Shown in pieces: positions 1-7,056 of a stretch of DNA of 23,257 bases. This DNA is from DRGT01 sp022567895. Lineage in GTDB: Archaea > Thermoproteota > Nitrososphaeria > Nitrososphaerales > Nitrosopumilaceae. Every line of letters begins with the position of its first letter. The stretch's first letter is position 1. The notes below the pieces were generated by a model. The model searched no databases. It saw only the letters and a program-made list of their open reading frames with translations, and was not told the DNA's origin. The DNA is taken from positions 1 to 23,257 of the forward strand of contig JADFGC010000012.1 in the NCBI GenBank assembly GCA_022567895.1, read 5' to 3'. Position numbers and translations under genes: made by a program.

Positions 1-56
1 GGGGCTTTGCCTTTTTATTCTTTGTCGATAAATTCGTTAGGTTTTGTATAATAATA

Positions 57-73
57 AGGACGTAAAGCGTCCT
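57..73 (-). terminator. Possible hairpin terminator of the response-regulator gene
   Basis: A perfect 6-bp inverted repeat (AGGACG / CGTCCT) with a 5-nt loop starts 4 nt beyond the stop codon of the minus-strand response regulator. On that strand it is followed by an A/T-rich stretch. Archaeal termination usually depends on T-tracts more than on hairpins, so this may equally be an RNA 3'-end stabiliser. Confidence 0.35.
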
Positions 74-77
74 GAAA

Positions 78-833
78 TTATTGTGATAAAGAATATTCTT
101 TTTCAGCAACAGCAAGTGCATTTTTTAGATCATTAATAGTAAATGGTTTTTGAATAAATGCAGCTACTCCTGAGCTAATTGTTTCACTAACTCTTTTTGA
201 GGTTTTTTCATCTGCAGTGATAAGAATTATTTGCAAATCAAGTTTTTCTTCTAATAGTTGTGATGCAACTGTATCTCCTTGCATATCTGGTAAACCCATA
301 TCAAGCAATACAATAGGATTTTTAGAATCTTGAATTAGCTTTTTACAACTGCTAATACCTTCTTTTCCAGTTTGGAAGGAGATATAGTCTTTGTATCCTA
401 GATTATCTAGATAATTTTGCAATTTTAGAACAATTGCCTTAGCATCTTCAATAATTACAATTGGTCGTGAAATTTCAATATCTGAAATATGAAATTCTTT
501 TGATTGATCAAAGGCTTTTTTTGCATCATCATATTCTCCAACTTTTAGGAAACATTTTGATGCGCAAAGGTAAGCGCCTTTTGCTTTGAAACTGTTATCT
601 TTTTTTCCAAAGTCTAAAAATAATTTTCCAGCCTCTAGCAGTTCATCATTATTTTCTTTTCCCTGTTTTGTTTTGCATTCTCCTGCAAGAAGATAAAGAA
701 TTGCAGCTTTGATACTATCTGATTTTTTTTGGAATTCTGCCAAATTGATGAATAGGTTATGAGCAGAAATATTTTGATTATTTTTTAAATGAGTAAAAGC
801 CAAGTTATAATCTTGTTTTTTTAGATCAGCCAT
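78..833 (-). CDS. Response regulator with N-terminal helical repeats and C-terminal receiver domain
   Basis: The 251-residue protein has two parts. Residues 1-115 are helical with TPR/SNAP-like character (alternating Ala, Leu and Tyr, as in AILYLLAGECK and AYLCASKCFLKVGEYDDAKKAF). Residues 124-250 form a CheY-like receiver domain with the acidic pair E129/D130, phospho-acceptor D178 (VLLDMGLPD), T207 and K229 (the KPF motif). It should accept phosphate from a histidine kinase and signal through protein contacts, because no DNA-binding or enzymatic output domain follows. No kinase gene lies in the window, so it is an orphan regulator here. The receiver is at the C-terminus, the reverse of the usual order. 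ATG at 833 is supported by a TATA-like element about 25 nt upstream. The partner and pathway cannot be told from the sequence. Confidence 0.85.
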   Translation of the reverse strand: MADLKKQDYNLAFTHLKNNQNISAHNLFINLAEFQKKSDSIKAAILYLLAGECKTKQGKENNDELLEAGKLFLDFGKKDNSFKAKGAYLCASKCFLKVGEYDDAKKAFDQSKEFHISDIEISRPIVIIEDAKAIVLKLQNYLDNLGYKDYISFQTGKEGISSCKKLIQDSKNPIVLLDMGLPDMQGDTVASQLLEEKLDLQIILITADEKTSKRVSETISSGVAAFIQKPFTINDLKNALAVAEKEYSLSQ

Positions 834-853
834 AGTATTGAATAAAAAATTTG

Positions 854-863
854 TTTTATATTA
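854..863 (-). promoter_or_regulatory. TATA box of the response-regulator gene
   Basis: The minus strand reads TAATATAAAA here, centred about 25 nt upstream of the ATG at 833. This spacing fits an archaeal TATA box driving a leaderless transcript. Confidence 0.5.
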
Positions 864-908
864 TTTTATTGTAGTTCTTTTTGAATCAACAACTCATTTT
901 TGAAACGC

Positions 909-1985
909 TTAAGGGTTGATTACTGCACGGCCGATAATTTTTCGGGCTTTAAGATTTTCAAGTGCTTCATTTGCTTCATCAATAGAATATCTTTTTGATA
1001 TGACTGGTTTTATTACACCTTTTTTTGCTAAGTCGATCAATTCAACCATGTCATTGTAGTTACCAGTATAAGCACCCTGAATAGTAAGTGATTTGAGTGG
1101 AATTGTTACTAATGATATATTGATAGATCCGCCAAAAAGTCCAACAAGTACTAGATTTCCTCTTTTTCGTAAAACTGCCAGTGCCGTCTTCACAGTTTGA
1201 GGAGCGTTTACAAAGTCGATAACACTGTCAGCTCCTTTGCCATTACAAATAGAAATTATTTTTTCGACTGGACCACCAGTTCCAGTAGATATAGACCCAA
1301 TTACATTAGTATTTACAACAAAATCTGCACCCATCTTTTTTGCGGTTTCAAATTTTTTATCATCCATATCAACGCAGATAATTTTGGCTTTTGTTATTGC
1401 TTTTGCAAGTTGAATTGCTATCAATCCTAAACCACCAGCCCCAATTATTACTAAATATTCAGGTGAATTTGCATTTGCTTTTTTGACAGCATTGTATGCA
1501 GTAAGTCCTGAACATGCAAGTGATGTTGCTGCATCTAAATCAAGTCCAGAAATTTTTGCTAGATATTTGTAATGTGGAACTTTGACATTTTCAGCATATC
1601 CTCCATCTTGAAAAAGACCAATTGATTTTGGTGCATCACAAAGATTTTCATTTCCAGCTTTACATGCGGGACATTCACCTTCACCTATCCAAGGATAAAC
1701 AAGGACATCATCACCTACTGATACGCCCTTGACGTCATTACCTACGTCTGACACAGTGCCTGCTATTTCATGCCCCGGGGTTACAGGATACTTTACACCC
1801 CTATCTGTTACTTTCAAAAATGTTCCATCGCCCATGTCATATCCACCTTCCCATAGGTGTAAATCGCTATGACAAACCCCAGCTGCCTTTACCTTTACTA
1901 TGACTTCATTTCCACTTGGTTTTGGGGTTTCTAATTCAGATACTTCAAGTGGTTTATTTGGCTCAACTATTCTGGCTGCTTTCAA
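909..1985 (-). CDS. Zinc-dependent alcohol dehydrogenase (Sulfolobus-type, MDR family)
   Basis: The 358-residue medium-chain dehydrogenase probably interconverts an alcohol and an aldehyde with NAD(H). Catalytic zinc ligands are C38 (GVCHSD), H72/E73 (GHE) and C158. The structural zinc lobe reads E102-x2-C105-x2-C108-x7-C116, with Glu replacing the first Cys, as known for the Sulfolobus solfataricus enzyme. The Rossmann motif GAGGLG is at 182-187, and D206 at the end of the second strand favours NAD over NADP. Translation appears to start at TTG (1985), which has a TATA-like element 26 nt upstream. A semialdehyde reductase role in the 3-hydroxypropionate/4-hydroxybutyrate carbon-fixation cycle is possible in this lineage, but nothing local shows it. 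The substrate is unknown. Confidence 0.9.
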   Translation of the reverse strand: MKAARIVEPNKPLEVSELETPKPSGNEVIVKVKAAGVCHSDLHLWEGGYDMGDGTFLKVTDRGVKYPVTPGHEIAGTVSDVGNDVKGVSVGDDVLVYPWIGEGECPACKAGNENLCDAPKSIGLFQDGGYAENVKVPHYKYLAKISGLDLDAATSLACSGLTAYNAVKKANANSPEYLVIIGAGGLGLIAIQLAKAITKAKIICVDMDDKKFETAKKMGADFVVNTNVIGSISTGTGGPVEKIISICNGKGADSVIDFVNAPQTVKTALAVLRKRGNLVLVGLFGGSINISLVTIPLKSLTIQGAYTGNYNDMVELIDLAKKGVIKPVISKRYSIDEANEALENLKARKIIGRAVINP

Positions 1986-2003
1986 TGCGGTAGTGATTTT
2001 TTA

Positions 2004-2016
2004 TTAATAATATAAG
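2004..2016 (-). promoter_or_regulatory. TATA box of the alcohol dehydrogenase gene
   Basis: The minus strand carries CTTATATTATTA, centred about 26 nt upstream of the TTG start at 1985. It supports that unusual start codon and a leaderless mRNA. Confidence 0.5.
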
Positions 2017-2047
2017 AGTTGACAGAGAACAGGAAAAAAATAGAGCC

Positions 2048-2058
2048 TTTAGATATTA
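2048..2058 (+). promoter_or_regulatory. TATA-like element upstream of scpA
   Basis: TTTAGATATTA is centred about 28 nt upstream of the scpA ATG at 2082. The 96-bp divergent region between adh and scpA would therefore hold one promoter for each direction. Confidence 0.35.
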
Positions 2059-2081
2059 TGGAATTGAATTAGATTTTCTTC

Positions 2082-2747
2082 ATGACTGAGGATGAATCGA
2101 TTGGTTTGTCACAGGAACCAGTAAACATTCTATTTGATCCAGCTAGCATAAGCAAAAAAGACATTTGGGAAATTGATTTAATTCGAATTTTAGACATTTT
2201 GAAAAAGATTCTAGAAAAGACGGGTAAGAAGGATTTGAGAGTGGCGGGGATGGCAGCACTTTCTTCGTCATTAATTTATCGAATGAAAGTAGAGAGTATT
2301 TTTGCACTTCAAAAAGCTGCTATGGAAAAAAAGCCACTTACTCAACGAACTGATTTAGATATTGATTTAATTGATATCCCATACAGACATGAATCAACAT
2401 ATCCTGTTTCTTTGGATGAGTTATTGACTTTATTAGAAAATCTAATTGGCACTATTGCAAACCCTCGCTCTAGACGAGGAAATCAAATGAGATTTGAGCC
2501 AGTCGAGGCTCCTAACTTTGATGAATACTTTACTTCTCTTGAAAACATCATTGGCAAGTACGAAGATTTGATAGTAAAAAAAATTAAGTCTACGGGTTCT
2601 GGTTTATTACAAAACATAATCTCAGATTTAGATCCTATTGATGCAATCAGGTGCTTTTTTGCTGTTTTGTATCTGGCTAGAGACGAAAAGGTTCACCTTG
2701 AACAGGAAAATGATGATATCAAAATTATCTTGTTAAATGAAAATTAA
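2082..2747 (+). CDS. scpA: Segregation and condensation protein A (kleisin)
   Basis: The 221-residue protein matches the kleisin subunit of SMC-ScpAB condensin, which bridges the SMC heads and helps compact and segregate the chromosome. The N-terminal half has the family pattern KKDIWEIDLIRILDILKKILE followed by a helical stretch ending in SSSLIYRMKVESIF. A Lys/Arg-rich acidic linker is followed by a C-terminal winged-helix segment (DAIRCFFAVLYLARDEKVHLEQ) of the type that contacts SMC. Length is typical of archaeal ScpA. It is followed directly by scpB, which confirms the assignment. No smc gene is present in the window. The short ORF at 2737-2805 overlaps its last codons. Confidence 0.88.
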   Translation: MTEDESIGLSQEPVNILFDPASISKKDIWEIDLIRILDILKKILEKTGKKDLRVAGMAALSSSLIYRMKVESIFALQKAAMEKKPLTQRTDLDIDLIDIPYRHESTYPVSLDELLTLLENLIGTIANPRSRRGNQMRFEPVEAPNFDEYFTSLENIIGKYEDLIVKKIKSTGSGLLQNIISDLDPIDAIRCFFAVLYLARDEKVHLEQENDDIKIILLNEN

Positions 2748-2805
2748 CGAGCTGATCAAAGATGGAGAAAGGTTTCTTTTAAGTAGATTTCAATGGTGTT
2801 TTTGA
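2737..2805 (+). CDS. Possible 22-codon ORF bridging scpA and scpB
   Basis: An ATG at 2737, inside the last codons of scpA, opens a frame reading MKINELIKDGERFLLSRFQ plus three residues and ending at TGA 2803-2805. It overlaps scpA by 11 nt and stops 3 nt before the scpB ATG, in the same frame as scpB. It could pass ribosomes from scpA to scpB, or be a remnant of a longer ScpB N-terminus. It is too short to judge by composition and could be chance. Confidence 0.25.
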   Translation: MKINELIKDGERFLLSRFQWCF

Positions 2806-2808
2806 TTC

Positions 2809-3375
2809 ATGGTCAGAGCTGAAAATGAAGATGAGGCGACAGCAAATATTGAGGCGGCACTATATTCTGCAGGCAGACCATTAACAGTAGAAGAGATTAT
2901 CAGGGCCTCAGGCACAGAATCCAGGACAAAAACGCTCACTTTACTTACAAATTTGATGAAAAAGACAAAATCGGCTTTCAAAGCTATCGAAATTGTAACT
3001 CTGCCCGATGGCAACTATGTCTTTCAACTAAAACCTGAATATAGTTCTGTGATCAGAAGATATGCATCAAAACCAATTTTGCCAAAAGCTACTTTGAAAA
3101 CTTTGTCATACATTGCTTACATGCAACCAATTTCATCAAAGCAATTACTTGAAATTCGTGGCAGTGGAGTTTATGCACATCTAAAAGAACTGAGACAGTT
3201 AGATTTTGTTTCACATCAAAATGTTGGTAGATTAAGAATTTATTCTACAACAGAAAAATTTCAAAAGTATTTTGGTATTCAAGGAGATTCAGATACTCTA
3301 AAACAAAAATTATTCAAGAAAGTAAGAAAAACTACACAACCGCCTGTAGCAAATTCTCCTCCAGCAACAGCTTAA
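2809..3375 (+). CDS. scpB: Segregation and condensation protein B
   Basis: The 188-residue protein matches ScpB, the winged-helix dimer that binds ScpA in the SMC condensin complex. Two winged-helix units are visible. The first, at about 8-80, starts NIEAALYSAGRPLTVEEI; the second, at about 90-165, contains LKTLSYIAYMQPISSKQLLEIRG and a VGRLRIYSTTEKFQKYFG wing. These are strongly diagnostic. The C-terminal 25 residues are Lys/Pro-rich and probably disordered. ATG 2809 is preceded by an in-frame TGA at 2803, so the start cannot be extended without read-through. It lies 61 nt behind scpA and is probably co-transcribed. Confidence 0.88.
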   Translation: MVRAENEDEATANIEAALYSAGRPLTVEEIIRASGTESRTKTLTLLTNLMKKTKSAFKAIEIVTLPDGNYVFQLKPEYSSVIRRYASKPILPKATLKTLSYIAYMQPISSKQLLEIRGSGVYAHLKELRQLDFVSHQNVGRLRIYSTTEKFQKYFGIQGDSDTLKQKLFKKVRKTTQPPVANSPPATA

Positions 3376-3420
3376 TTTTCTAAAAATCACAAAATTACTT
3401 TTTCAAAGCAAAAACTAGCG

Positions 3421-3430
3421 TTTTATATAA
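3421..3430 (+). promoter_or_regulatory. TATA box of the rps8e operon
   Basis: TTTTATATAA is centred about 29 nt upstream of the GTG start at 3455. It is one of the strongest archaeal TATA boxes in the window and suggests a leaderless or nearly leaderless transcript for rps8e-srp19. Confidence 0.6.
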
Positions 3431-3454
3431 ATTAGAGTGGATTAAAAGGGTACC

Positions 3455-3835
3455 GTGAGAAAATCCGTAGAAAACTTGGCAACAAGCAAATTAACTGGAG
3501 GGCGAAGACATCCACTACGTGTTAGAAGAAAATATGAAATGGATAGATATCCAAATGAAGCTCTAGCTGCTCCACAAGAAACTGTGACAAGAAAAGTTCG
3601 CGGAAAAAATCAAAAAACAGGATTAAAAACAATTGATTTTGTTAATTTATCAGCTCCAAATTCAAAAGTTAAAAAAACAAAAATTATCAAGGTTTTAGAA
3701 AATCCAACTAACAACGACTATCAACGTCGTGGTGTCATAACAAAAGGCGCGATACTTGAAACACAAGAAGGAAAGTGTAGAGTTATTTCGCGGCCTGGAC
3801 AAGACGGGGTCGTTAACGCAATTCTAGTAAAGTGA
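3455..3835 (+). CDS. rps8e: 30S ribosomal protein S8e
   Basis: The 126-residue basic protein is the archaeal/eukaryotic S8e component of the small ribosomal subunit. Family marks are the N-terminal KLTGGRRHPLRVRRKYEMDR block, the central TRKVRGKNQKTGLKTI segment and the C-terminal ILETQEGKCRVISRPGQDGVVNAILV block. Length is normal for the archaeal protein. Translation starts at GTG 3455, giving MRKSVENLATSKLTGG, the expected N-terminus. A strong TATA box lies just upstream. srp19 follows after 4 nt, so the two are probably one transcript. Confidence 0.95.
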   Translation: MRKSVENLATSKLTGGRRHPLRVRRKYEMDRYPNEALAAPQETVTRKVRGKNQKTGLKTIDFVNLSAPNSKVKKTKIIKVLENPTNNDYQRRGVITKGAILETQEGKCRVISRPGQDGVVNAILVK

Positions 3836-3839
3836 TAAA

Positions 3840-4142
3840 ATGAAAGATTACGAGCATGTCGTAATCTGGTTGGATTATTTCAACAAAACCCTACCAAGAA
3901 ACAAAGGAAGAAGATTAGATAAAGAAAAATGCATTTTTGATCCATCACTCAAAGAATTAATTGATGCAACAAAAGCTGCAGGATATGAAATAGCTGAATC
4001 ATCTGAAAAAGTAAGATTTCCAAGAAGATCATTTGTCAGGTCTGGTTATGTTGTATTACCAAAAGATTCTTTGACAAAAACAAAAATTCTCAACAAGATT
4101 TCTGAAAAACTAGTTTCTAAACGTAAAAAACAATCGAAATAA
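3840..4142 (+). CDS. srp19: Signal recognition particle 19 kDa protein
   Basis: The 100-residue protein matches SRP19, which binds the tips of helices 6 and 8 of 7S RNA and allows SRP54 to join the particle that targets membrane proteins. Visible family features are the N-terminal VVIWLDYFNKTLPRNKGRRL block, the PSLKELIDATKAAGYEI helix and the PRRSFVRSGYVVL strand. The C-terminus is Lys-rich. ATG 3840 lies 4 nt behind the rps8e stop. The pairing with a ribosomal protein and a snoRNP-like protein gives a small RNA-protein gene cluster. The 7S RNA gene is not in the window. Confidence 0.93.
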   Translation: MKDYEHVVIWLDYFNKTLPRNKGRRLDKEKCIFDPSLKELIDATKAAGYEIAESSEKVRFPRRSFVRSGYVVLPKDSLTKTKILNKISEKLVSKRKKQSK

Positions 4143-4215
4143 GATCGAATATAGCTTTGAGCTAAAGTAAAGTTGACAGAAGTCTATGATAACAATAATT
4201 TAATTTTAAAATTAA

Positions 4216-4485
4216 TTGCAGGAGGTAGGCGAAGTAATGCATCTGGCCAAAAGTGGCAGAGTAATTGTCCAACTTACAAAGTTAGTTGATGAAGGTCAAA
4301 TTCTCTGCGACGAAAAAAGTAGCAAGATTGCAAAAGTTATGGAACTGATTGGACCAGTTAAAAAACCATATGCTTCTGCGGCACCGCTTACAAACAATAT
4401 TAAAAAATTCACTGGCAAGAAAGTTTTCGCAATTGAACATTCTCCTGCAAAAAAACAAAAAAAATTTAGGAGAAAAAGAAAATGA
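4216..4485 (+). CDS. gar1: H/ACA RNA-guided pseudouridylation protein Gar1
   Basis: The 89-residue protein matches archaeal Gar1, which binds Cbf5 in the H/ACA RNP and promotes product release during pseudouridylation. The core reads VGEVMHLAKSGRVIVQL, then KIAKVMELIGPVKKPYASA and a strand ending KKVFAIEH. A Lys/Arg tail follows. The start needs care. ATG 4237 has a good Shine-Dalgarno-like GGAGGT at 4221-4226, but starting there would remove the VGEV strand that aligns with the start of other Gar1 proteins. TTG 4216 keeps it, so the SD-like bases may simply encode Gln-Glu-Val. The stop overlaps the tfb start as ATGA. Confidence 0.9.
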   Translation: MQEVGEVMHLAKSGRVIVQLTKLVDEGQILCDEKSSKIAKVMELIGPVKKPYASAAPLTNNIKKFTGKKVFAIEHSPAKKQKKFRRKRK

Positions 4486-5438
4486 ATACACTAGAAACCC
4501 AATCCTGTCCTGAATGTCAATCTTCACTCATAGATGATGTTCAGAATGGGGAAATAATTTGCTCTGGTTGCGGCGTTGTCGTAGCAGATCAAATGGCAGA
4601 TTATGGTCCAGAATCAAAAGGCTCAAGTCTAGAAGAAAAAATGAAATTAGCTAGAGCAACAGGCCAAACAACTTATTCTCAACATGATTTGGGAATAACA
4701 ACAGAGATTTCCATGAGTACAAAGGACTTTAGTGGAAAATCAATCAACACAGAGATTGCAAACCAAATGCATAATCTCAGGAAATGGCAACAAAGAGTTA
4801 GAGTTTCCTCTCCAAGAGAAAGAAGACTTGCAAACGTTCTTGCAAAAATTGGTGAAGCGTGTAATAGTCTTTCTCTTACAAAGAATGTTTTAGAAACTGC
4901 ATCCATGATTTACAGAAATTTGGATGATAAAATGGATGTGAAAGGAAAATCAGTTGCTAGTATTTCTGCAGCTACAATCTACATGGCATGCAAACAATGT
5001 GATGTAGTACGATCACTTGATGAAATTTGTCAAGGACTTTGTGCACAAAAAGAAGTTAAAGCAAAAGTAAAACTTGCAGCAAGATATTATAGAACAATGG
5101 TAATGGAGATGGGAAGTTTCACTGCACCCATTATCACAATGGACAAGTACATCTCAAAGATTGCCAATCTATCAAAAACAGATGTCAGAGTTGAAAGACT
5201 GGCATTAGAAATTGCTGAAAAAACCAAAAACAATAGCATTGCTGATGGAAAGGCTCCAAATGGCATTGCTGCTGCATATCTGTATGTTGCCTCTGTACTC
5301 TTAGGACAAAACGTGCTTCAGCGAGATGTATCAAGTATTGCAGGCGTGACTGAGGTCACAATTCGTAATCGATGCAAAGAGATTCTAACCAGTTACCAAC
5401 TCAAGGTGACACTGAGACCAACACTTGCCAAAATCTAA
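4482..5438 (+). CDS. tfb: Transcription initiation factor TFB (TFIIB homologue)
   Basis: The 318-residue protein is archaeal TFB, which recognises the TBP-TATA complex and recruits RNA polymerase. The N-terminal zinc ribbon has C9-x2-C12 and C27-x2-C30. The B-finger region follows, including the RATGQTTYSQHDLGI stretch. Two cyclin folds then run from about 105 to 200 (RRLANVLAKIGEACNSL, SISAATIYMACKQ) and from about 205 to 310 (ERLALEIAEKTK, GIAAAYLYVASVLLG, and TEVTIRNRCKEI near the end). Its ATG overlaps the gar1 TGA by 4 nt, so translation is coupled. Thaumarchaea commonly have several TFBs; which paralogue this is cannot be decided here. Confidence 0.95.
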   Translation: MNTLETQSCPECQSSLIDDVQNGEIICSGCGVVVADQMADYGPESKGSSLEEKMKLARATGQTTYSQHDLGITTEISMSTKDFSGKSINTEIANQMHNLRKWQQRVRVSSPRERRLANVLAKIGEACNSLSLTKNVLETASMIYRNLDDKMDVKGKSVASISAATIYMACKQCDVVRSLDEICQGLCAQKEVKAKVKLAARYYRTMVMEMGSFTAPIITMDKYISKIANLSKTDVRVERLALEIAEKTKNNSIADGKAPNGIAAAYLYVASVLLGQNVLQRDVSSIAGVTEVTIRNRCKEILTSYQLKVTLRPTLAKI

Positions 5439-5447
5439 TCCACCCCC

Positions 5448-5478
5448 TTTTTTCTATTTATTATTCTAATTTTCTAGA
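5448..5478 (+). terminator. T-rich terminator after tfb
   Basis: Beginning 9 nt after the tfb stop, a T6 run is followed by further T-rich bases. Such oligo-T tracts are the usual intrinsic termination signal of archaeal RNA polymerase. It separates tfb from sufC, which has its own TATA box. Confidence 0.5.
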
Positions 5479-5514
5479 ATGTGACTGATTAGGATTAGCT
5501 AAAATTCGTCTGTG

Positions 5515-5524
5515 TTATATATAG
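5515..5524 (+). promoter_or_regulatory. TATA box of sufC
   Basis: TTATATATAG is centred about 26 nt upstream of the sufC ATG at 5545, consistent with a leaderless sufC mRNA transcribed independently of the other suf genes. Confidence 0.55.
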
Positions 5525-5544
5525 AAAAAAATTCCATTTAATTT

Positions 5545-6315
5545 ATGACAGTACTTGAAATCAAAGACTTGCATGTAACAAGAGAAGGAAAAGAAATTCT
5601 CAAAGGAGTTAATCTAAAGACAGGTCCAGGTCAAGTTCATGCAATTATGGGACCAAATGGTTCTGGTAAAAGTACACTAGCTTACACACTCTTAGGACAT
5701 CCAAAGTATGAAGTCACAAAAGGAGACATTTTGCTTGATGGAGAGAGCATTTTGAAACTTAAAGCTGATCAAAGGGCAAAAAAAGGATTGTTCTTAGGTT
5801 TTCAATATCCTACAGAGGTTTCTGGTGTTGGTTATTCACATTTTCTGAGAACATCTTACAATGCACTAAGCAAAGCACTACAAGGTAAAGATCGTGAAGT
5901 TTTCATCACCGTAAGAGAATTTCAAAAATATCTAAAAGATAATCTTAAGCAAGTTGGTTTGTCAGATGAATTTTTATCAAGATATCTGAATGAAGGATTT
6001 TCAGGTGGAGAAAAGAAACGTTCTGAAGTTTTACAAATGGCAGTTTTAAAACCAACGATTTCAATTCTTGATGAACCTGATTCAGGACTAGACATTGATG
6101 CTGTACAATCAGTTGCAAAAGCAATTAGTGAAGTTTCAACAAAAGATGCAACCGTAATTTTAATTACACATTATGCAAGAATTTTGAAATTCTTAAAGAA
6201 ATTAGATTTTGTACATGTTTTTGCTAACGGTAAAATTCTAAAAACTGGCGATGCATCTCTTGCAGATGAATTAGAAAAGAGAGGCTATGATTGGATAGTA
6301 AAAGGTCAAGCTTAA
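5545..6315 (+). CDS. sufC: Fe-S cluster assembly ATPase SufC
   Basis: The 256-residue ABC ATPase forms the SufBC2D scaffold that builds Fe-S clusters in the cytoplasm. Walker A is GPNGSGKST (36-44), the signature is FSGGEKKRSE (152-161, the SufC form with EKKR), Walker B plus D-loop is ILDEPDSGLD (174-183), and the switch His is H209. The LFLGFQYPTEVSGV segment around residue 82 is a SufC hallmark. It has its own promoter and is alone, while sufB, sufD, sufS and sufU lie near the right end on the opposite strand. A T-rich stretch at 6341-6346 may end its transcript. Confidence 0.96.
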   Translation: MTVLEIKDLHVTREGKEILKGVNLKTGPGQVHAIMGPNGSGKSTLAYTLLGHPKYEVTKGDILLDGESILKLKADQRAKKGLFLGFQYPTEVSGVGYSHFLRTSYNALSKALQGKDREVFITVREFQKYLKDNLKQVGLSDEFLSRYLNEGFSGGEKKRSEVLQMAVLKPTISILDEPDSGLDIDAVQSVAKAISEVSTKDATVILITHYARILKFLKKLDFVHVFANGKILKTGDASLADELEKRGYDWIVKGQA

Positions 6316-6346
6316 AAAAAATCATAACTTTCAAAAATTGTTTTTT

Positions 6347-6356
6347 GTTTAAATAG
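6347..6356 (+). promoter_or_regulatory. TATA box of the HemQ-like gene
   Basis: GTTTAAATAG is centred about 27 nt upstream of the in-frame ATG at 6379 and 18 nt upstream of the GTG at 6370. The spacing favours ATG 6379 as a leaderless start. Confidence 0.5.
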
Positions 6357-6369
6357 GGTCTAAAATATT

Positions 6370-7056
6370 GTGGATGGCATGGAAAACGCTGACGATGGAC
6401 AATATTTCTTTAATTTTTCATTCTTCAAAATAGATTCAAAGTGGAGATGGATGGCAGATTTAGCTAAAGAAGAATCTGCTAGAGAAGTAGAAAATATAAT
6501 TCGAAATTCAGGTATAAAATTTAGATCATATTCAACTTTAGGATTACGTGATGATGCTGACTTTTTGTTTTGGTTTGCTGCCAAATCAGTCGACGAAATT
6601 CAAAATGTGATATCAAAACTTTACCTTACAGTCATTGGAAAATATATCACACCAGCACAAGTGTATCTTTCTTGTACAAGGTCATCAATTTATGCAAAAA
6701 AGGGATTAACACTATCCTTTGTTGATGGTACCGAACCAAAACAGTATGTTGTAGTATATCCATTTACAAAAACTCGAGAGTGGTATTTGTTACCAAGACA
6801 GCAAAGACAACAAATGATGGAAGAACACATCAATGTCAGCCAAAAATACCCAGGAATAATTCTAAACACGACCTATTCATTTGGAATTGATGATCAAGAT
6901 TTCATGTTAGCATTTGAAACAGATGATCTTCGAGACTTTCAAAATCTAATTATGGATTTGAGAGAAACTAAAGTTTCAGCCTATGTTAAGGTAGATACAC
7001 CAATGATTGTGTGTGTCAAAAAGGATATTATTCCTCTAATTACGAGTTTAGGTTAG
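6370..7056 (+). CDS. Chlorite dismutase / HemQ family heme protein (putative coproheme decarboxylase)
   Basis: The 228-residue protein has the duplicated ferredoxin-like fold pattern of the Cld/HemQ family. The first half (about 10-100) includes FRSYSTLGLRDDADFLFWF. The second (about 127-222) has VVVYPFTKTREWYLLP, a following helix with H153, then GIDDQDFMLAFETDD and a VSAYVKVDTPMIV end. Y130 and K134 (YPFTK) match the Tyr and Lys that act in coproheme decarboxylation by HemQ/ChdC, and H153 matches the proximal heme ligand. The segment after that His lacks the distal Arg of true chlorite dismutases, and Asn seems to stand where HemQ has Gln. The start is GTG 6370 or, better spaced from the TATA box, ATG 6379. 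Neighbouring heme genes favour a role in finishing heme b, but this is inference. Confidence 0.82.
   Translation: MDGMENADDGQYFFNFSFFKIDSKWRWMADLAKEESAREVENIIRNSGIKFRSYSTLGLRDDADFLFWFAAKSVDEIQNVISKLYLTVIGKYITPAQVYLSCTRSSIYAKKGLTLSFVDGTEPKQYVVVYPFTKTREWYLLPRQQRQQMMEEHINVSQKYPGIILNTTYSFGIDDQDFMLAFETDDLRDFQNLIMDLRETKVSAYVKVDTPMIVCVKKDIIPLITSLG

Noticed and set aside
1..20. GC-rich bases followed by a T-run at the left edge, like the end of a plus-strand terminator
   Set aside because: Only a 3-bp stem is visible and the upstream part is outside the window, so neither the hairpin nor its gene can be shown.
1197..1430. 77-codon plus-strand frame opposite the alcohol dehydrogenase
   Set aside because: It is rich in Tyr, Phe, Cys and Asn, as typical of antisense shadow frames in AT-rich DNA, and overlaps conserved coding sequence.
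4143..4215. Possible small RNA gene between srp19 and gar1
   Set aside because: The gap is only 73 bp, AT-rich and without a convincing stem, K-turn or C/D box pair.
6370..7056. Functional chlorite dismutase
   Set aside because: The distal Arg expected for chlorite conversion is not seen, while the HemQ Tyr and Lys are present; the neighbours are heme genes.
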